Below, piece by piece: positions 1-7,618 of a stretch of DNA of 13,381 bases. Where the stretch lies: contig CANHDS010000004.1 of assembly GCA_947459465.1 (NCBI GenBank), positions 1 to 13,381 of the forward strand, in the 5' to 3' direction. The first letter of the stretch is position 1, and the number at the start of each line of letters is the position of its first letter. Position numbers and translations under genes: made by a program. Under the pieces are notes generated by a model that was not told the origin of the DNA, did not search any database, and saw only the letters and a program-made list of their open reading frames with translations. The stretch comes from Burkholderiaceae bacterium (GTDB lineage: Bacteria; Pseudomonadota; Gammaproteobacteria; Burkholderiales; Burkholderiaceae).

Positions 1-240
1 ATACCAGCGGACATCGGCAGCGACATTACTCTTGACCAAGTTCTCGCCGTAGGTGAGGGTACATCGCTTAAAGTAGGCGATCCTTTGGTTAATGGTGCCG
101 CTGTGATGGCTACTGTAGTCTCCCAGGGACGTCACGATAAAGTGAAAATCTTTAAGATGCGGCGTCGTAAGCATTATCAAAAACATCAGGGCCATCGTCA
201 GAATTACACAGAAATTCTGATCAAGTCAATTAAGGCCTGA
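1..240 (+). CDS. rplU: 50S ribosomal protein L21, C-terminal part (5' end outside window)
   Basis: L21 binds 23S rRNA in the large ribosomal subunit. Frame 1 is open from the first base to TGA at 238-240 and gives 79 residues. The segment [19 protein letters not shown] followed by NYTEILI is the diagnostic L21 C-terminal signature: a basic RNA-binding stretch and a closing beta strand. Full-length L21 is about 103 residues, so roughly 24 N-terminal residues lie upstream of the window. rpmA starts 14 bases after the stop, the usual rplU-rpmA operon. Promoter and start codon are not in view. Confidence 0.96.
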   Translation: MPADIGSDITLDQVLAVGEGTSLKVGDPLVNGAAVMATVVSQGRHDKVKIFKMRRRKHYQKHQGHRQNYTEILIKSIKA

Positions 241-254
241 GTTAGGAGAGAAAG

Positions 255-515
255 ATGGCACAGAAAAAAGGCGGCGGCTCAACACGCAACGGTCGTGACT
301 CCGAATCAAAACGCTTAGGCGTCAAAGTTTATGGCGGTCAAGCAATCAATGCTGGCGGAATTATTGTTCGCCAACGAGGTACTAAAGTTCATCCCGGCGT
401 CAATGTTGGAATGGGTAAAGACCACACTTTATTTGCCTTGATTGATGGGCAAGTAGAATTTGGTGTTAAAGGCGCGATGAAGAAGGCGCAAGTTTCAGTA
501 TTACCTCGTTCATAA
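255..515 (+). CDS. rpmA: 50S ribosomal protein L27
   Basis: L27 is a large-subunit protein whose flexible N-terminus reaches towards the peptidyl transferase centre and helps place tRNA. The 86-residue product has the expected length. It begins [20 protein letters not shown], the conserved Gly/Lys-rich tail with no cleavable extension of the Firmicutes type, and continues with the L27 core ([35 protein letters not shown]). An AGGAG ribosome binding site at 244-248 fixes the ATG at 255. It lies 14 bases after rplU in the same operon. A strong intrinsic terminator about 45 bases downstream ends the ribosomal-protein transcript. Confidence 0.98.
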   Translation: MAQKKGGGSTRNGRDSESKRLGVKVYGGQAINAGGIIVRQRGTKVHPGVNVGMGKDHTLFALIDGQVEFGVKGAMKKAQVSVLPRS

Positions 516-560
516 GCGGCCTGACTGAGATTTCTTTAAACCAAATTAATCAACAGCAAC

Positions 561-591
561 AGGCCTCGCAAATTGCGAGGCCTTTTTATTT
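561..591 (+). terminator. Intrinsic terminator after rplU-rpmA, abutting obgE
   Basis: A perfect 10-bp stem (AGGCCTCGCA at 561-570 with TGCGAGGCCT at 574-583) closes a 3-base loop. The tail TTTTTATTT ends at 591, one base before the obgE ATG. It has the classic form of a strong Rho-independent terminator. The 3' arm contains GCGAGG (575-580), the only Shine-Dalgarno-like sequence in front of obgE, so the hairpin may also influence translation of read-through transcripts. Confidence 0.9.
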
Positions 592-1659
592 ATGAAATTC
601 ATAGACGAAGCCAAAATCGAAGTAATTGCTGGTAATGGGGGTGCGGGCAGCGCCTCAATGCGACGCGAGAAATTTATCGAGTTTGGTGGCCCTGACGGTG
701 GTGACGGTGGTCGTGGAGGGAGTGTTTATGCAATCGCCGATCGAAATATCAATACGCTGATTGATTATCGGTATTCCAAGACTCATACGGCTAAAAATGG
801 TGAGCCTGGTCGTGGATCCGATTGCTACGGTCGAGCAGGTGATGATATTGAGTTACGGATGCCAGTAGGTACGATTATTGCGGATTTGGAGACCAACGAG
901 TTAATTGCAGACTTAACTAAACACGGTGAGCGAATTTGTCTTGCCCAAGGGGGCGTTGGGGGTTGGGGCAATATTCACTTTAAAAGTAGCACCAACCGCG
1001 CTCCGCGTCAGAAGACCAATGGCAAACCAGGCGAGCGCCGCAAGTTAAAGTTGGAGCTAAAAGTTTTGGCTGATGTGGGTTTATTGGGGATGCCCAATGC
1101 TGGTAAATCCACTCTCATAACAGCAGTATCCAATGCGCGTCCCAAGATAGCCGATTATCCCTTCACAACCCTTCATCCGAATTTGGGGGTGGTGCGCGTT
1201 GGTAACGAGCGCAGCTTTGTGATTGCAGACATACCTGGTTTGATTGAAGGTGCTGCCGAAGGTGCTGGGCTTGGTCATCGGTTTTTAAGGCATCTGCAAC
1301 GTACCGGCGTGCTGTTGCATCTGGTTGATATTGCCCCTTTTGATGAAAATGTCGATGTGGTTGCTGATGCCAAGGCGATTGTCAATGAACTACGTAAATA
1401 CGATGAAGCCTTATATCAAAAGCCACGCTGGCTCGTGTTGAATAAGGTCGACATGCTGCAAGCCGAGGAGCGAGACCAGATCGTTACAGACTTCTTAAAG
1501 CGCTTTCAGTGGCAAGGCCCAGTATTTGAGGTCTCAGCGCTTACAGGGGAGGGATGCGATCGCCTTTGTTATGCGATTCAGGATTATTTAGACGGTCTTC
1601 GTAAAGCTCGCGATATAGAGGAAGAGCGCGCTGAGGACCCCCGCTTTTTAGACGAGTAA
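592..1659 (+). CDS. obgE: Obg family ribosome-assembly GTPase ObgE/CgtA
   Basis: Essential GTPase that binds the 50S subunit, acts late in its assembly and is linked to the stringent response and chromosome segregation in model bacteria. The 355-residue product has the Obg fold (residues 1-158) with its glycine-rich stretches ([12 protein letters not shown] at 32-43, GGVGGWGN at 120-127). The G domain follows: G1 GMPNAGKS (166-173), switch [11 protein letters not shown] (188-197), G3 DIPG (213-216), G4 NKVD (284-287) and G5 SALTG (315-319). A short acidic tail ends the protein, as in proteobacterial ObgE. The start [11 protein letters not shown] is the conserved family N-terminus, so ATG 592 is firm. 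It has almost no leader: the base before the ATG is the last base of a terminator tail. proB follows after 2 bases, so the two are probably co-transcribed and translationally coupled. Confidence 0.98.
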   Translation: MKFIDEAKIEVIAGNGGAGSASMRREKFIEFGGPDGGDGGRGGSVYAIADRNINTLIDYRYSKTHTAKNGEPGRGSDCYGRAGDDIELRMPVGTIIADLETNELIADLTKHGERICLAQGGVGGWGNIHFKSSTNRAPRQKTNGKPGERRKLKLELKVLADVGLLGMPNAGKSTLITAVSNARPKIADYPFTTLHPNLGVVRVGNERSFVIADIPGLIEGAAEGAGLGHRFLRHLQRTGVLLHLVDIAPFDENVDVVADAKAIVNELRKYDEALYQKPRWLVLNKVDMLQAEERDQIVTDFLKRFQWQGPVFEVSALTGEGCDRLCYAIQDYLDGLRKARDIEEERAEDPRFLDE

Positions 1660-1661
1660 TA

Positions 1662-2456
1662 ATGATGAAGAAAACGATTTCAGAAGCAAAACGAATTGTT
1701 GTGAAGGTTGGATCGACCCTAGTGACCAATAATGGTGAAGGTCTAGATCAAGCTGCAATTGCCACATGGGCAGAACAAGTATCCAGATTGCTAAAGCAGG
1801 GCTGCCAGGTGCTGATGGTGAGTTCTGGTGCAATTGCCGAGGGAATGCAGCGTTTAGCTTGGACTCAGCGTCCCCAAGAAATTCATCAATTGCAAGCAGC
1901 AGCAGCCGTTGGGCAAATGGGTTTGGTTCAAGTTTACGAATCATGCTTTGCTAAATTTGGGGTGCATACTGCACAAGTTCTTTTGACCAACGCCGACTTA
2001 GCTAATGATGAACGCAATGCAAATGCGAAGGCAACGTTGCAAACGCTATTAGCCTTAGGTGTTGTACCAATTATTAATGAGAACGATACGGTTGTTACCG
2101 ATGAAATTAAATTTGGTGATAACGATAGCTTAGCGGCGCTCGTCGTTAATTTGGTGCATGCCGATGCCCTAGTAATTTTGACCGATCAGGGCGGTTTATT
2201 TACAGCCGATCCTCGAAAAGATGCCGCTGCCAAGATGGTCGATTATGCAATTGCTGGTGACCCTGCCTTAGAGCGCATGGCAGGGGGCACAGGAAGCGAT
2301 TTAGGTAAAGGTGGAATGCTAACCAAAGTATTAGCTGCGAAAACAGCGGTACAAACAGGAGCTAGTACTGTAATCGCTTCAGGTCGTGAGCCCAATGTCT
2401 TAGTACGCCTCTATCAAGGCGAGTCGATAGGAACCTTGCTGAGCAGATCCAATTAA
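1662..2456 (+). CDS. proB: Glutamate 5-kinase, short form without PUA domain
   Basis: Catalyses ATP + L-glutamate to gamma-glutamyl phosphate, the first and feedback-controlled step of proline synthesis in the cytoplasm. The 264-residue product is a complete amino-acid-kinase domain: KVGS (15-18), SSGA (54-57), the glutamate-site NEND (139-142), [10 protein letters not shown] (152-161), TDQGGL (174-179) and the nucleotide-site [11 protein letters not shown] (209-219). It stops straight after ESIGTLL, where the E. coli enzyme (367 residues) continues into a PUA domain. Short kinases without PUA are known in other bacteria. The remaining C-terminal space is occupied by a convergent gene whose stop overlaps this one, so there is no PUA remnant. 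ATG 1662 is followed by a second in-frame ATG at 1665; the true start could be either. The gene begins 2 bases after obgE. Confidence 0.96.
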   Translation: MMKKTISEAKRIVVKVGSTLVTNNGEGLDQAAIATWAEQVSRLLKQGCQVLMVSSGAIAEGMQRLAWTQRPQEIHQLQAAAAVGQMGLVQVYESCFAKFGVHTAQVLLTNADLANDERNANAKATLQTLLALGVVPIINENDTVVTDEIKFGDNDSLAALVVNLVHADALVILTDQGGLFTADPRKDAAAKMVDYAIAGDPALERMAGGTGSDLGKGGMLTKVLAAKTAVQTGASTVIASGREPNVLVRLYQGESIGTLLSRSN

Positions 2457-3016
2457 CGAATGGTTGATTGCTCGGCTTCTGATCCGACAGGAGCGGTGAT
2501 CCCCAAAAAGTTATTGGGATCAAGAGACTTCACTACCTTGGCATAACTCTTTTCTTGGGTAGCCAGATTACAAAAAGCACCCTGGGCTAAGGCTGCCTGA
2601 TACCGATTCGGAACATTATCTTTAATGGCTAACCAACTGCCCAATGGATTCGCTCGCCATTGTTGATTGGTTTCAAGAGTGCCATATAAGCGCCATTGAA
2701 AGGTATCACACCGAATTCCTTCAAAGTAAGCATTCTGCCCACCACTGGGGTTCGTAATTACAACAATGTATCGTGTGACTCCATCGTTGCCAATTTTGAT
2801 CGATTCGGTATCGACAGCAAATTTGAAAATCGTCGTTTGTGATACAGAAAAGGGTACAAGGTATTTTTTATTGGGTGGATTGAGAGGCATGAGGGTATTA
2901 CCCTCTTTGAAAACCGTTGGCGCATAAGGGTCAGTGCCATCCGCTAAGGGATCAGAGAAGCAAGCACTCAGGACTAGGACTGGCAAAGTAAGTAACGAAA
3001 GCCAGAGTTTATTCAT
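2453..3016 (-). CDS. CNP1-like family lipoprotein, function unknown
   Basis: A 187-residue predicted lipoprotein. It starts [19 protein letters not shown]: a short basic N-terminus, a hydrophobic core and the lipobox LSAC with Cys19 as the acylation site. Residue 20 is Phe rather than Asp, so by the Lol sorting rule the mature protein should go to the outer membrane, facing the periplasm. The mature part resembles the betaproteobacterial CNP1-like family, with motifs such as [31 protein letters not shown] and [18 protein letters not shown]. Cys103 and Cys149 could form a disulfide. Its ATG overlaps the rppH stop in ATGA, with no clear Shine-Dalgarno sequence, which suggests reinitiation after rppH. 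The biochemical role is not known to me. Placement between proB and rppH is typical of Burkholderiales. Confidence 0.85.
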   Translation of the reverse strand: MNKLWLSLLTLPVLVLSACFSDPLADGTDPYAPTVFKEGNTLMPLNPPNKKYLVPFSVSQTTIFKFAVDTESIKIGNDGVTRYIVVITNPSGGQNAYFEGIRCDTFQWRLYGTLETNQQWRANPLGSWLAIKDNVPNRYQAALAQGAFCNLATQEKSYAKVVKSLDPNNFLGITAPVGSEAEQSTIR

Positions 3017-3558
3017 GAGGAGTGTGAGGCGTGCAGCGGAGCCCCCCAGACTAATTGTTGCATTTGGTTGGTGGCCGCAATAAATCTGGCAAGTTCAGAG
3101 AGTGCCAGTTGATACACTTCACGTTTGAAATCAATCACGGTATCAAGCTCAATCCAATATGGATGCCAGCGCCAGGCATCAAATTCAGGATGACCTGTAG
3201 CTCGAAGCTGAATCTCATGGTCTTGTCCAAGCATTCTGAGTAGGAACCAAATTTGTTTTTGTCCTTTATAGGCGACACGTTGTTGACGATGATTTATTTG
3301 GCGTCTCAAGAACTCCTCGGGTACATCGTACCGAATCCAATCTCGGGTGCGTCCGATGATCTCGACATGATGAGGAAAAAGACCAACTTCCTCATGGAGT
3401 TCGCGATACATAGCTTGCTCGGGACTCTCCCCATGCGCAATTCCCCCTTGCGGAAATTGCCAAGAGTGTTGTCCAATTCGTTTGCCCCAAAATACTTCGT
3501 TGCGCGCATTAAGGAGAACGATACCAACATTAGGTCGATAGCCTTCGCGGTCAAGCAT
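3013..3558 (-). CDS. rppH: RNA pyrophosphohydrolase (Nudix)
   Basis: RppH removes pyrophosphate from the 5' triphosphate end of mRNA, which opens the transcript to RNase E decay; it also hydrolyses dinucleoside polyphosphates. The 181-residue product starts [17 protein letters not shown], the standard RppH N-terminus. It has a complete Nudix box at residues 38-60 (G38, E44, R52-E53, E56-E57, G59), the metal-binding catalytic helix, preceded by HSWQFPQGG. The later conserved segment [12 protein letters not shown] is also present. A weak Shine-Dalgarno AAAAGG lies about 7 bases before the ATG at 3558. The gene is divergent from proS across 63 bases and leads a two-gene unit with the CNP1-like lipoprotein. 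The C-terminal tail is short, as in other Burkholderiales RppH proteins. Confidence 0.96.
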   Translation of the reverse strand: MLDREGYRPNVGIVLLNARNEVFWGKRIGQHSWQFPQGGIAHGESPEQAMYRELHEEVGLFPHHVEIIGRTRDWIRYDVPEEFLRRQINHRQQRVAYKGQKQIWFLLRMLGQDHEIQLRATGHPEFDAWRWHPYWIELDTVIDFKREVYQLALSELARFIAATNQMQQLVWGAPLHASHSS

Positions 3559-3608
3559 AATCGTACCTTTTAGCCCCTAATCTTTAATCCTTTAAAATCA
3601 ACGATTTG

Positions 3609-3636
3609 ATTATAGTCACTCATGAAAGCTTCACAA
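3609..3636 (-). promoter_or_regulatory. Candidate sigma-70 promoter for rppH
   Basis: On the minus strand a perfect -10 TATAAT (3614-3609) is preceded by TTGTGA (3636-3631, 4 of 6 matches to TTGACA) at a 16-base spacing. The predicted start near 3602 gives a leader of about 44 bases for rppH. The -35 element lies inside the first codons of proS, so this promoter and proS initiation share the same DNA. Confidence 0.5.
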
Positions 3637-5364
3637 ACCTTTCTTGCAACCCTGAAAGAGGCACCAGCGGATGCCGAAATCGTGTCCCATCAATTGATGG
3701 TGCGGGCTGGCCTCATTCGTAAATTAAGTGCCGGGATTTATAACTATCTCCCTCTCGGGCTCAAGGTAATTCGTAAGGTCGAGAACATCATTCGTGAAGA
3801 AATGAATCGTGCTGGAGCGGTCGAACTTTTAATGCCGATCGTTCAGCCTGCTGAGTTGTGGCAAGAGACAGGTCGATGGGAAAAAATGGGTCCTGAGTTG
3901 TTGCGGATAAAAGATCGCCATGAGCGCGATTACCTGATCCAGCCAACATCTGAAGAGGTAATTACTGATCTTGCGCGCTCGGAGATCAGAAGCTATAAGC
4001 AGCTACCAGTTAATTTTTATCAAATCCAGACAAAGTTTCGTGATGAGCGTCGCCCTCGTTTCGGAATCATGCGGGGTCGAGAATTCAGCATGAAAGATGC
4101 CTATTCATTCGATCGCGATCAGGCGGGTATGAAAAAATCCTATGCCCTCATGTTTGATGCCTATGTGCGAATTTTTCAACGTATGGGCTTGCAGTTCCGA
4201 GCCGTTGCTGCTGATAATGGCGCGATTGGAGGGTCTGGTAGTCAAGAGTTTCATGTGATTGCCGATACGGGTGAAGACGCAATTGTTTATTGCCCCAATT
4301 CGGATTACGCAGCAAATCTCGAAGCAGCCGAATCCGTTTCTCTAATTACACAGCGAGCCGCCCCAAAAGAAAGTATGAAAAAAGTGGCAACTCCAGATCA
4401 AAAGCGTTGTGAGGATGTTGCGAAGTTTCTCAAGATTAGTCTATCCCACACCATTAAATCCTTAGTGTTAGCAGTTGATCAAGAAGTAGGATCCGCCAAA
4501 TTATTTATGCTGTTGCTACGCGGTGATCATGAGCTAAATGAAATCAAGGTTAATAAAATTGCTGGCTTGAGCGCGTTCCGCTTTGCCACCGATGCTGAAA
4601 TCCTGGCAGCGTGCGATTCTCCAGTGGGTTACTTAGGCCCAGTTGGTTTGCCAGCTTCAGTTCAAGTGATTGCCGATCGCACCGTAGCAAATATGAGCGA
4701 CTTTGTCTGTGGTGCCAATGCCGAAGGCTACCACTTAACTGGCGTTAATTGGGGGCGCGATGTTCCTGAGCCACTGGTAGCGGATATTCGCAATGCAGTG
4801 GCTGGTGATCCATCTCCAGATGGTAAGGGCACCCTCGAGATTTGTCGTGGTATTGAAGTGGGCCATGTCTTTCAATTGGGAACCCGATATTCAGAAGCGA
4901 TGAAGTGTACTTACCTTGACGAAAACGGCAAAGCTCAGCCGATGGTGATGGGCTGTTACGGAATTGGTGTGACCCGTTTATTGGGTGCTGCGATTGAGCA
5001 GGGTCACGACGAGCGCGGAATTGTTTGGCCGATTTCCATGGCGCCATTTGAGGTCGTAATTTGTCCAGTGGGCTACGATAAATCCGATGTAGTGCGCGAG
5101 GCTGCTAACCATTTGCACCAAGAGCTTCTTGCAGCGGGTATCGATGTTGTTTTGGATGATCGTGGCGAGCGTCCGGGCGCCATGTTCGCGGATTGGGAGT
5201 TGATTGGCGTTCCTTATCGGGTTGTGATTGGCGAGCGCAGTCTCAAAGAAGGTCAGGTCGAGTTTCAGGGGCGACGCGATAATGCCGCTCAATTAATACC
5301 TTTGAAGTCAATTGCGCAAACGATCATTACTACGATTAACACCGTAAAAAATAATTTAATTTAA
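3622..5364 (+). CDS. proS: Prolyl-tRNA synthetase, bacterial type with editing domain
   Basis: Charges tRNA-Pro with proline in the cytoplasm. The 580-residue product is close in length to E. coli ProS (572) and collinear with it. Class II motifs are clear: QPTSEEV (107-113), motif 2 with [12 protein letters not shown] then SMKDAYSF (137-163), and motif 3 [17 protein letters not shown] (444-460). An insertion of roughly residues 225-400 is the YbaK-like editing domain that clears mischarged Ala-tRNA-Pro; Lys279 in HTIKSLV matches the conserved editing-domain lysine of E. coli. The C-terminal anticodon-binding domain runs from about 475. [19 protein letters not shown] aligns with the E. coli start, so ATG 3622 is firm. 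No Shine-Dalgarno sequence precedes it, and a -10-like TATAGT lies only 5 bases upstream, so the mRNA may have a very short leader. Its stop lies 3 bases from the convergent ffh stop. Confidence 0.98.
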   Translation: MKASQTFLATLKEAPADAEIVSHQLMVRAGLIRKLSAGIYNYLPLGLKVIRKVENIIREEMNRAGAVELLMPIVQPAELWQETGRWEKMGPELLRIKDRHERDYLIQPTSEEVITDLARSEIRSYKQLPVNFYQIQTKFRDERRPRFGIMRGREFSMKDAYSFDRDQAGMKKSYALMFDAYVRIFQRMGLQFRAVAADNGAIGGSGSQEFHVIADTGEDAIVYCPNSDYAANLEAAESVSLITQRAAPKESMKKVATPDQKRCEDVAKFLKISLSHTIKSLVLAVDQEVGSAKLFMLLLRGDHELNEIKVNKIAGLSAFRFATDAEILAACDSPVGYLGPVGLPASVQVIADRTVANMSDFVCGANAEGYHLTGVNWGRDVPEPLVADIRNAVAGDPSPDGKGTLEICRGIEVGHVFQLGTRYSEAMKCTYLDENGKAQPMVMGCYGIGVTRLLGAAIEQGHDERGIVWPISMAPFEVVICPVGYDKSDVVREAANHLHQELLAAGIDVVLDDRGERPGAMFADWELIGVPYRVVIGERSLKEGQVEFQGRRDNAAQLIPLKSIAQTIITTINTVKNNLI

Positions 5365-5367
5365 GTT

Positions 5368-6750
5368 CTATTTTTTGAACAGCCCGCCAAGTCCTCTGGT
5401 GGCTCCACGGGCAGCAAGCGAGCTCATCATTTTGGCCATCTTGCCGCCTTTCATTTGCTTCATCATGCCTTGCATTTGTTCAAATTGCGCCAAGAGGCGA
5501 TTGACCTCTTGAACTTGTACGCCAGCACCAGCAGCAATTCGACGTTTGCGACTTGCCTTTAATAGCTCGGGCTTCGCACGCTCTTGCGGAGTCATACTAT
5601 CAATGATCCCTTGCATATGCTTCATTTGCTTATCGGCCATTCCCAAGTTAGCTTTGCTCGCTTGCTGCGCAATTTGACTGGGTAATTTATCTAGCAGATT
5701 GGCCATACCGCCCATGTTCTGCATTTGCTTAATTTGCTCTCGGAAGTCACCAAGATCAAAACCACCCTTTTGTATTTTGTTGGCGATCTTTTGAGCTTGT
5801 TCAACATCGACATTTTGCTGGGCTTGCTCAACCAGGGCCAAGATATCGCCCATACCCAATATACGGTTAGTCATGCGTCCCGCATCGAATGCCTCAAGCC
5901 CATCCATTTTTTCTGCAACGCCAATAAACTTGATGGGCACACCGGTAATGTGACGCACTGACAGCGCTGCACCGCCGCGGGAATCGCCATCCAGTTTCGT
6001 GAGAATGACGCCGCTTAGGGGTAATGCCTCATGAAAAGCTCGCGCCGTATTAACAGCGTCTTGACCGAGCATGGCATCCACTACAAAGAGGGTTTCAATC
6101 GGCTTCACACCAGCGTGTAACGATTTGATCTCTTGCATCATTTGCTCGTCAATGCCTAAGCGACCTGCCGTATCAACGATTAAAACGTCGTGATAATGGC
6201 GCTTAGCCCAATCAAGTGCGGCATTTGCGATGTCAATGGGTTTTTGATCAGGCGAGCTTGGAAAGAAGTCCGCTCCAACTTGGGCGCTGACGGTCTTTAA
6301 TTGTTCGATTGCAGCCGGACGGTATACGTCACACGAGACTGTTAGAACTTTTTTCTTTAATTTTTCTTGTAAAAACTTAGCGAGTTTAGCCGCGGACGTC
6401 GTTTTGCCAGCCCCTTGCAAACCGGCCATCAAGATGACCGCAGGGGGTTGGGTAGCCAGATTTAATTTGCCAGCATCTTCTTGATCCCCGCCCATAATGA
6501 GGGCCAGCTCACGTTGCACGACTCCCACCAAGGCTTGACCAGGAGTTAGGCTGCCCACCACATCCTCACCGAGAGCCTTGAACTTGATTTGCTCCATGAG
6601 GCTCTTTACAACCGGTAAAGCCACGTCTGCCTCGAGCAATGCGAGACGAATCTCGCGTAGCATATCCGCAGTATTGCTTTCCGTGAGGCGAGCTTGGCCG
6701 CGCATGGTTTTAACCACACGACTTAAGCGGTCGGTCAGATTCTCAAGCAT
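5368..6750 (-). CDS. ffh: Signal recognition particle GTPase Ffh
   Basis: Ffh pairs with 4.5S RNA as the signal recognition particle, binds signal sequences emerging from the ribosome and docks with FtsY to deliver inner-membrane proteins. The 460-residue product has the N helical bundle (about 1-95) and the G domain: GLQGAGKTT (110-118), DTAGR (193-197), TKLDGD (251-256), and GVPIKFIGVAEKMDGLEAFD. A methionine-rich M domain follows from about 330, with the RNA-binding helix SRKRRIAAGAG (400-410) and a Met-rich tail (MQGMMKQMKGGKMAKMM). Length and order match E. coli Ffh (453). ATG 6748-6750 encodes the conserved MLENLTDRL start, with no clear Shine-Dalgarno sequence. It is divergent from ypjD by 20 bases, an arrangement also found in E. 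coli. Confidence 0.98.
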   Translation of the reverse strand: MLENLTDRLSRVVKTMRGQARLTESNTADMLREIRLALLEADVALPVVKSLMEQIKFKALGEDVVGSLTPGQALVGVVQRELALIMGGDQEDAGKLNLATQPPAVILMAGLQGAGKTTSAAKLAKFLQEKLKKKVLTVSCDVYRPAAIEQLKTVSAQVGADFFPSSPDQKPIDIANAALDWAKRHYHDVLIVDTAGRLGIDEQMMQEIKSLHAGVKPIETLFVVDAMLGQDAVNTARAFHEALPLSGVILTKLDGDSRGGAALSVRHITGVPIKFIGVAEKMDGLEAFDAGRMTNRILGMGDILALVEQAQQNVDVEQAQKIANKIQKGGFDLGDFREQIKQMQNMGGMANLLDKLPSQIAQQASKANLGMADKQMKHMQGIIDSMTPQERAKPELLKASRKRRIAAGAGVQVQEVNRLLAQFEQMQGMMKQMKGGKMAKMMSSLAARGATRGLGGLFKK

Positions 6751-6770
6751 TTATCGATTAGACTTTCGAA

Positions 6771-7616
6771 ATGACTATTTTAGGTTACTCGGGATTTGGC
6801 TGGCTGCCTTCCTTACTTTATTTTCTGTTGATTATTGTTTTGGGCTATCGCGATCAAAAGCGTCCTGAAACCCCATTTTTTATCGGCTTGGTCCAAATTT
6901 TGATTTTGATTGTTTTGATCATTCACGGAATCCTTCTGTATGAGTCTATTTTTAATGGTGAGCGCTTTGTGTTTGGCTTCGCCCAAGATCTGTCATTGAT
7001 GGCTTGGGTAGGGCTTAGTTTTTATTGGATTCAAAGCTTTTTCTTGCCAATTTCAAGCTTACGGTTGATGACCATCAGTATGGCGATGTTTTGTGCAATC
7101 TTGCCTGACCTTTTTCCAGGGTCAGTCATTTCTCAGCGGGCCGTATCTGATCCTTGGTTTAAGGCTCACTTTATTGTCGCAACCTTTGCGGTAGGCTTTT
7201 TTAGCTTAGCAGCAATGTTGGCGGTTTTAATGAACCTACAAGATCGCGCATTGCGCAAGGGAATGGCCAACGGCATGGGCGGCGCCCCAACTTGGATTGA
7301 GAGTTTGCCGCCATTATTAACGATGGAGAGTTTCCTTTTTCGGCTACTCTATGTAGGTTATGTGCTTTTGAGTATGACGGTTTTCTCGGGTTTATTTTTT
7401 TCACAAGAGCTATTCGGTAAGCCACTGGTTTTTGACCATAAAACGGTGTTTGCACTCTTGTCGTGGCTTTTATTTAGCGGTTTAGTGGTTGCGCGCCTAC
7501 GCGTTGGTTTACGCGGACCAACAGCAGTGCGCTGGGTCTTGGGAGGATTTTTAGCCTTACTTTTGACCTATGCGGGTACGCGTTTTGTGGCCGAAGTGAT
7601 CTTACAGAGAACTTAA
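6771..7616 (+). CDS. ypjD: YpjD/CcsA-like inner membrane protein, cytochrome c assembly family
   Basis: A 281-residue polytopic membrane protein of the CcsA/CcmF/HemX-type cytochrome c assembly family. About eight membrane segments are visible, near residues 10-24, 38-58, 76-95, 100-115, 132-155, 190-210, 224-242 and 255-277. Family marks are His133 in KAHFIVATFAVGF and His223 in FDHKTVFALLSWLLF, plausible haem-contacting histidines, and the tail GLRGPTAVRW. Members are thought to handle haem, but the role of the YpjD branch is not well fixed. In E. coli ypjD also lies next to ffh, which supports this branch over a true ResC/CcsA synthase; annotators may still call it ccsA. ATG 6771 has no Shine-Dalgarno sequence. 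The amidase gene follows 2 bases after its stop. Confidence 0.88.
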   Translation: MTILGYSGFGWLPSLLYFLLIIVLGYRDQKRPETPFFIGLVQILILIVLIIHGILLYESIFNGERFVFGFAQDLSLMAWVGLSFYWIQSFFLPISSLRLMTISMAMFCAILPDLFPGSVISQRAVSDPWFKAHFIVATFAVGFFSLAAMLAVLMNLQDRALRKGMANGMGGAPTWIESLPPLLTMESFLFRLLYVGYVLLSMTVFSGLFFSQELFGKPLVFDHKTVFALLSWLLFSGLVVARLRVGLRGPTAVRWVLGGFLALLLTYAGTRFVAEVILQRT

Positions 7617-7618
7617 TC

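Noticed and set aside
5346..5376. An 8-bp inverted repeat AAAAAATA / TATTTTTT spanning the convergent stops of proS and ffh, considered as a bidirectional terminator.
   Set aside because: The stem is only A-T pairs with a 15-base loop and would be very unstable. Chance in AT-rich DNA explains it.
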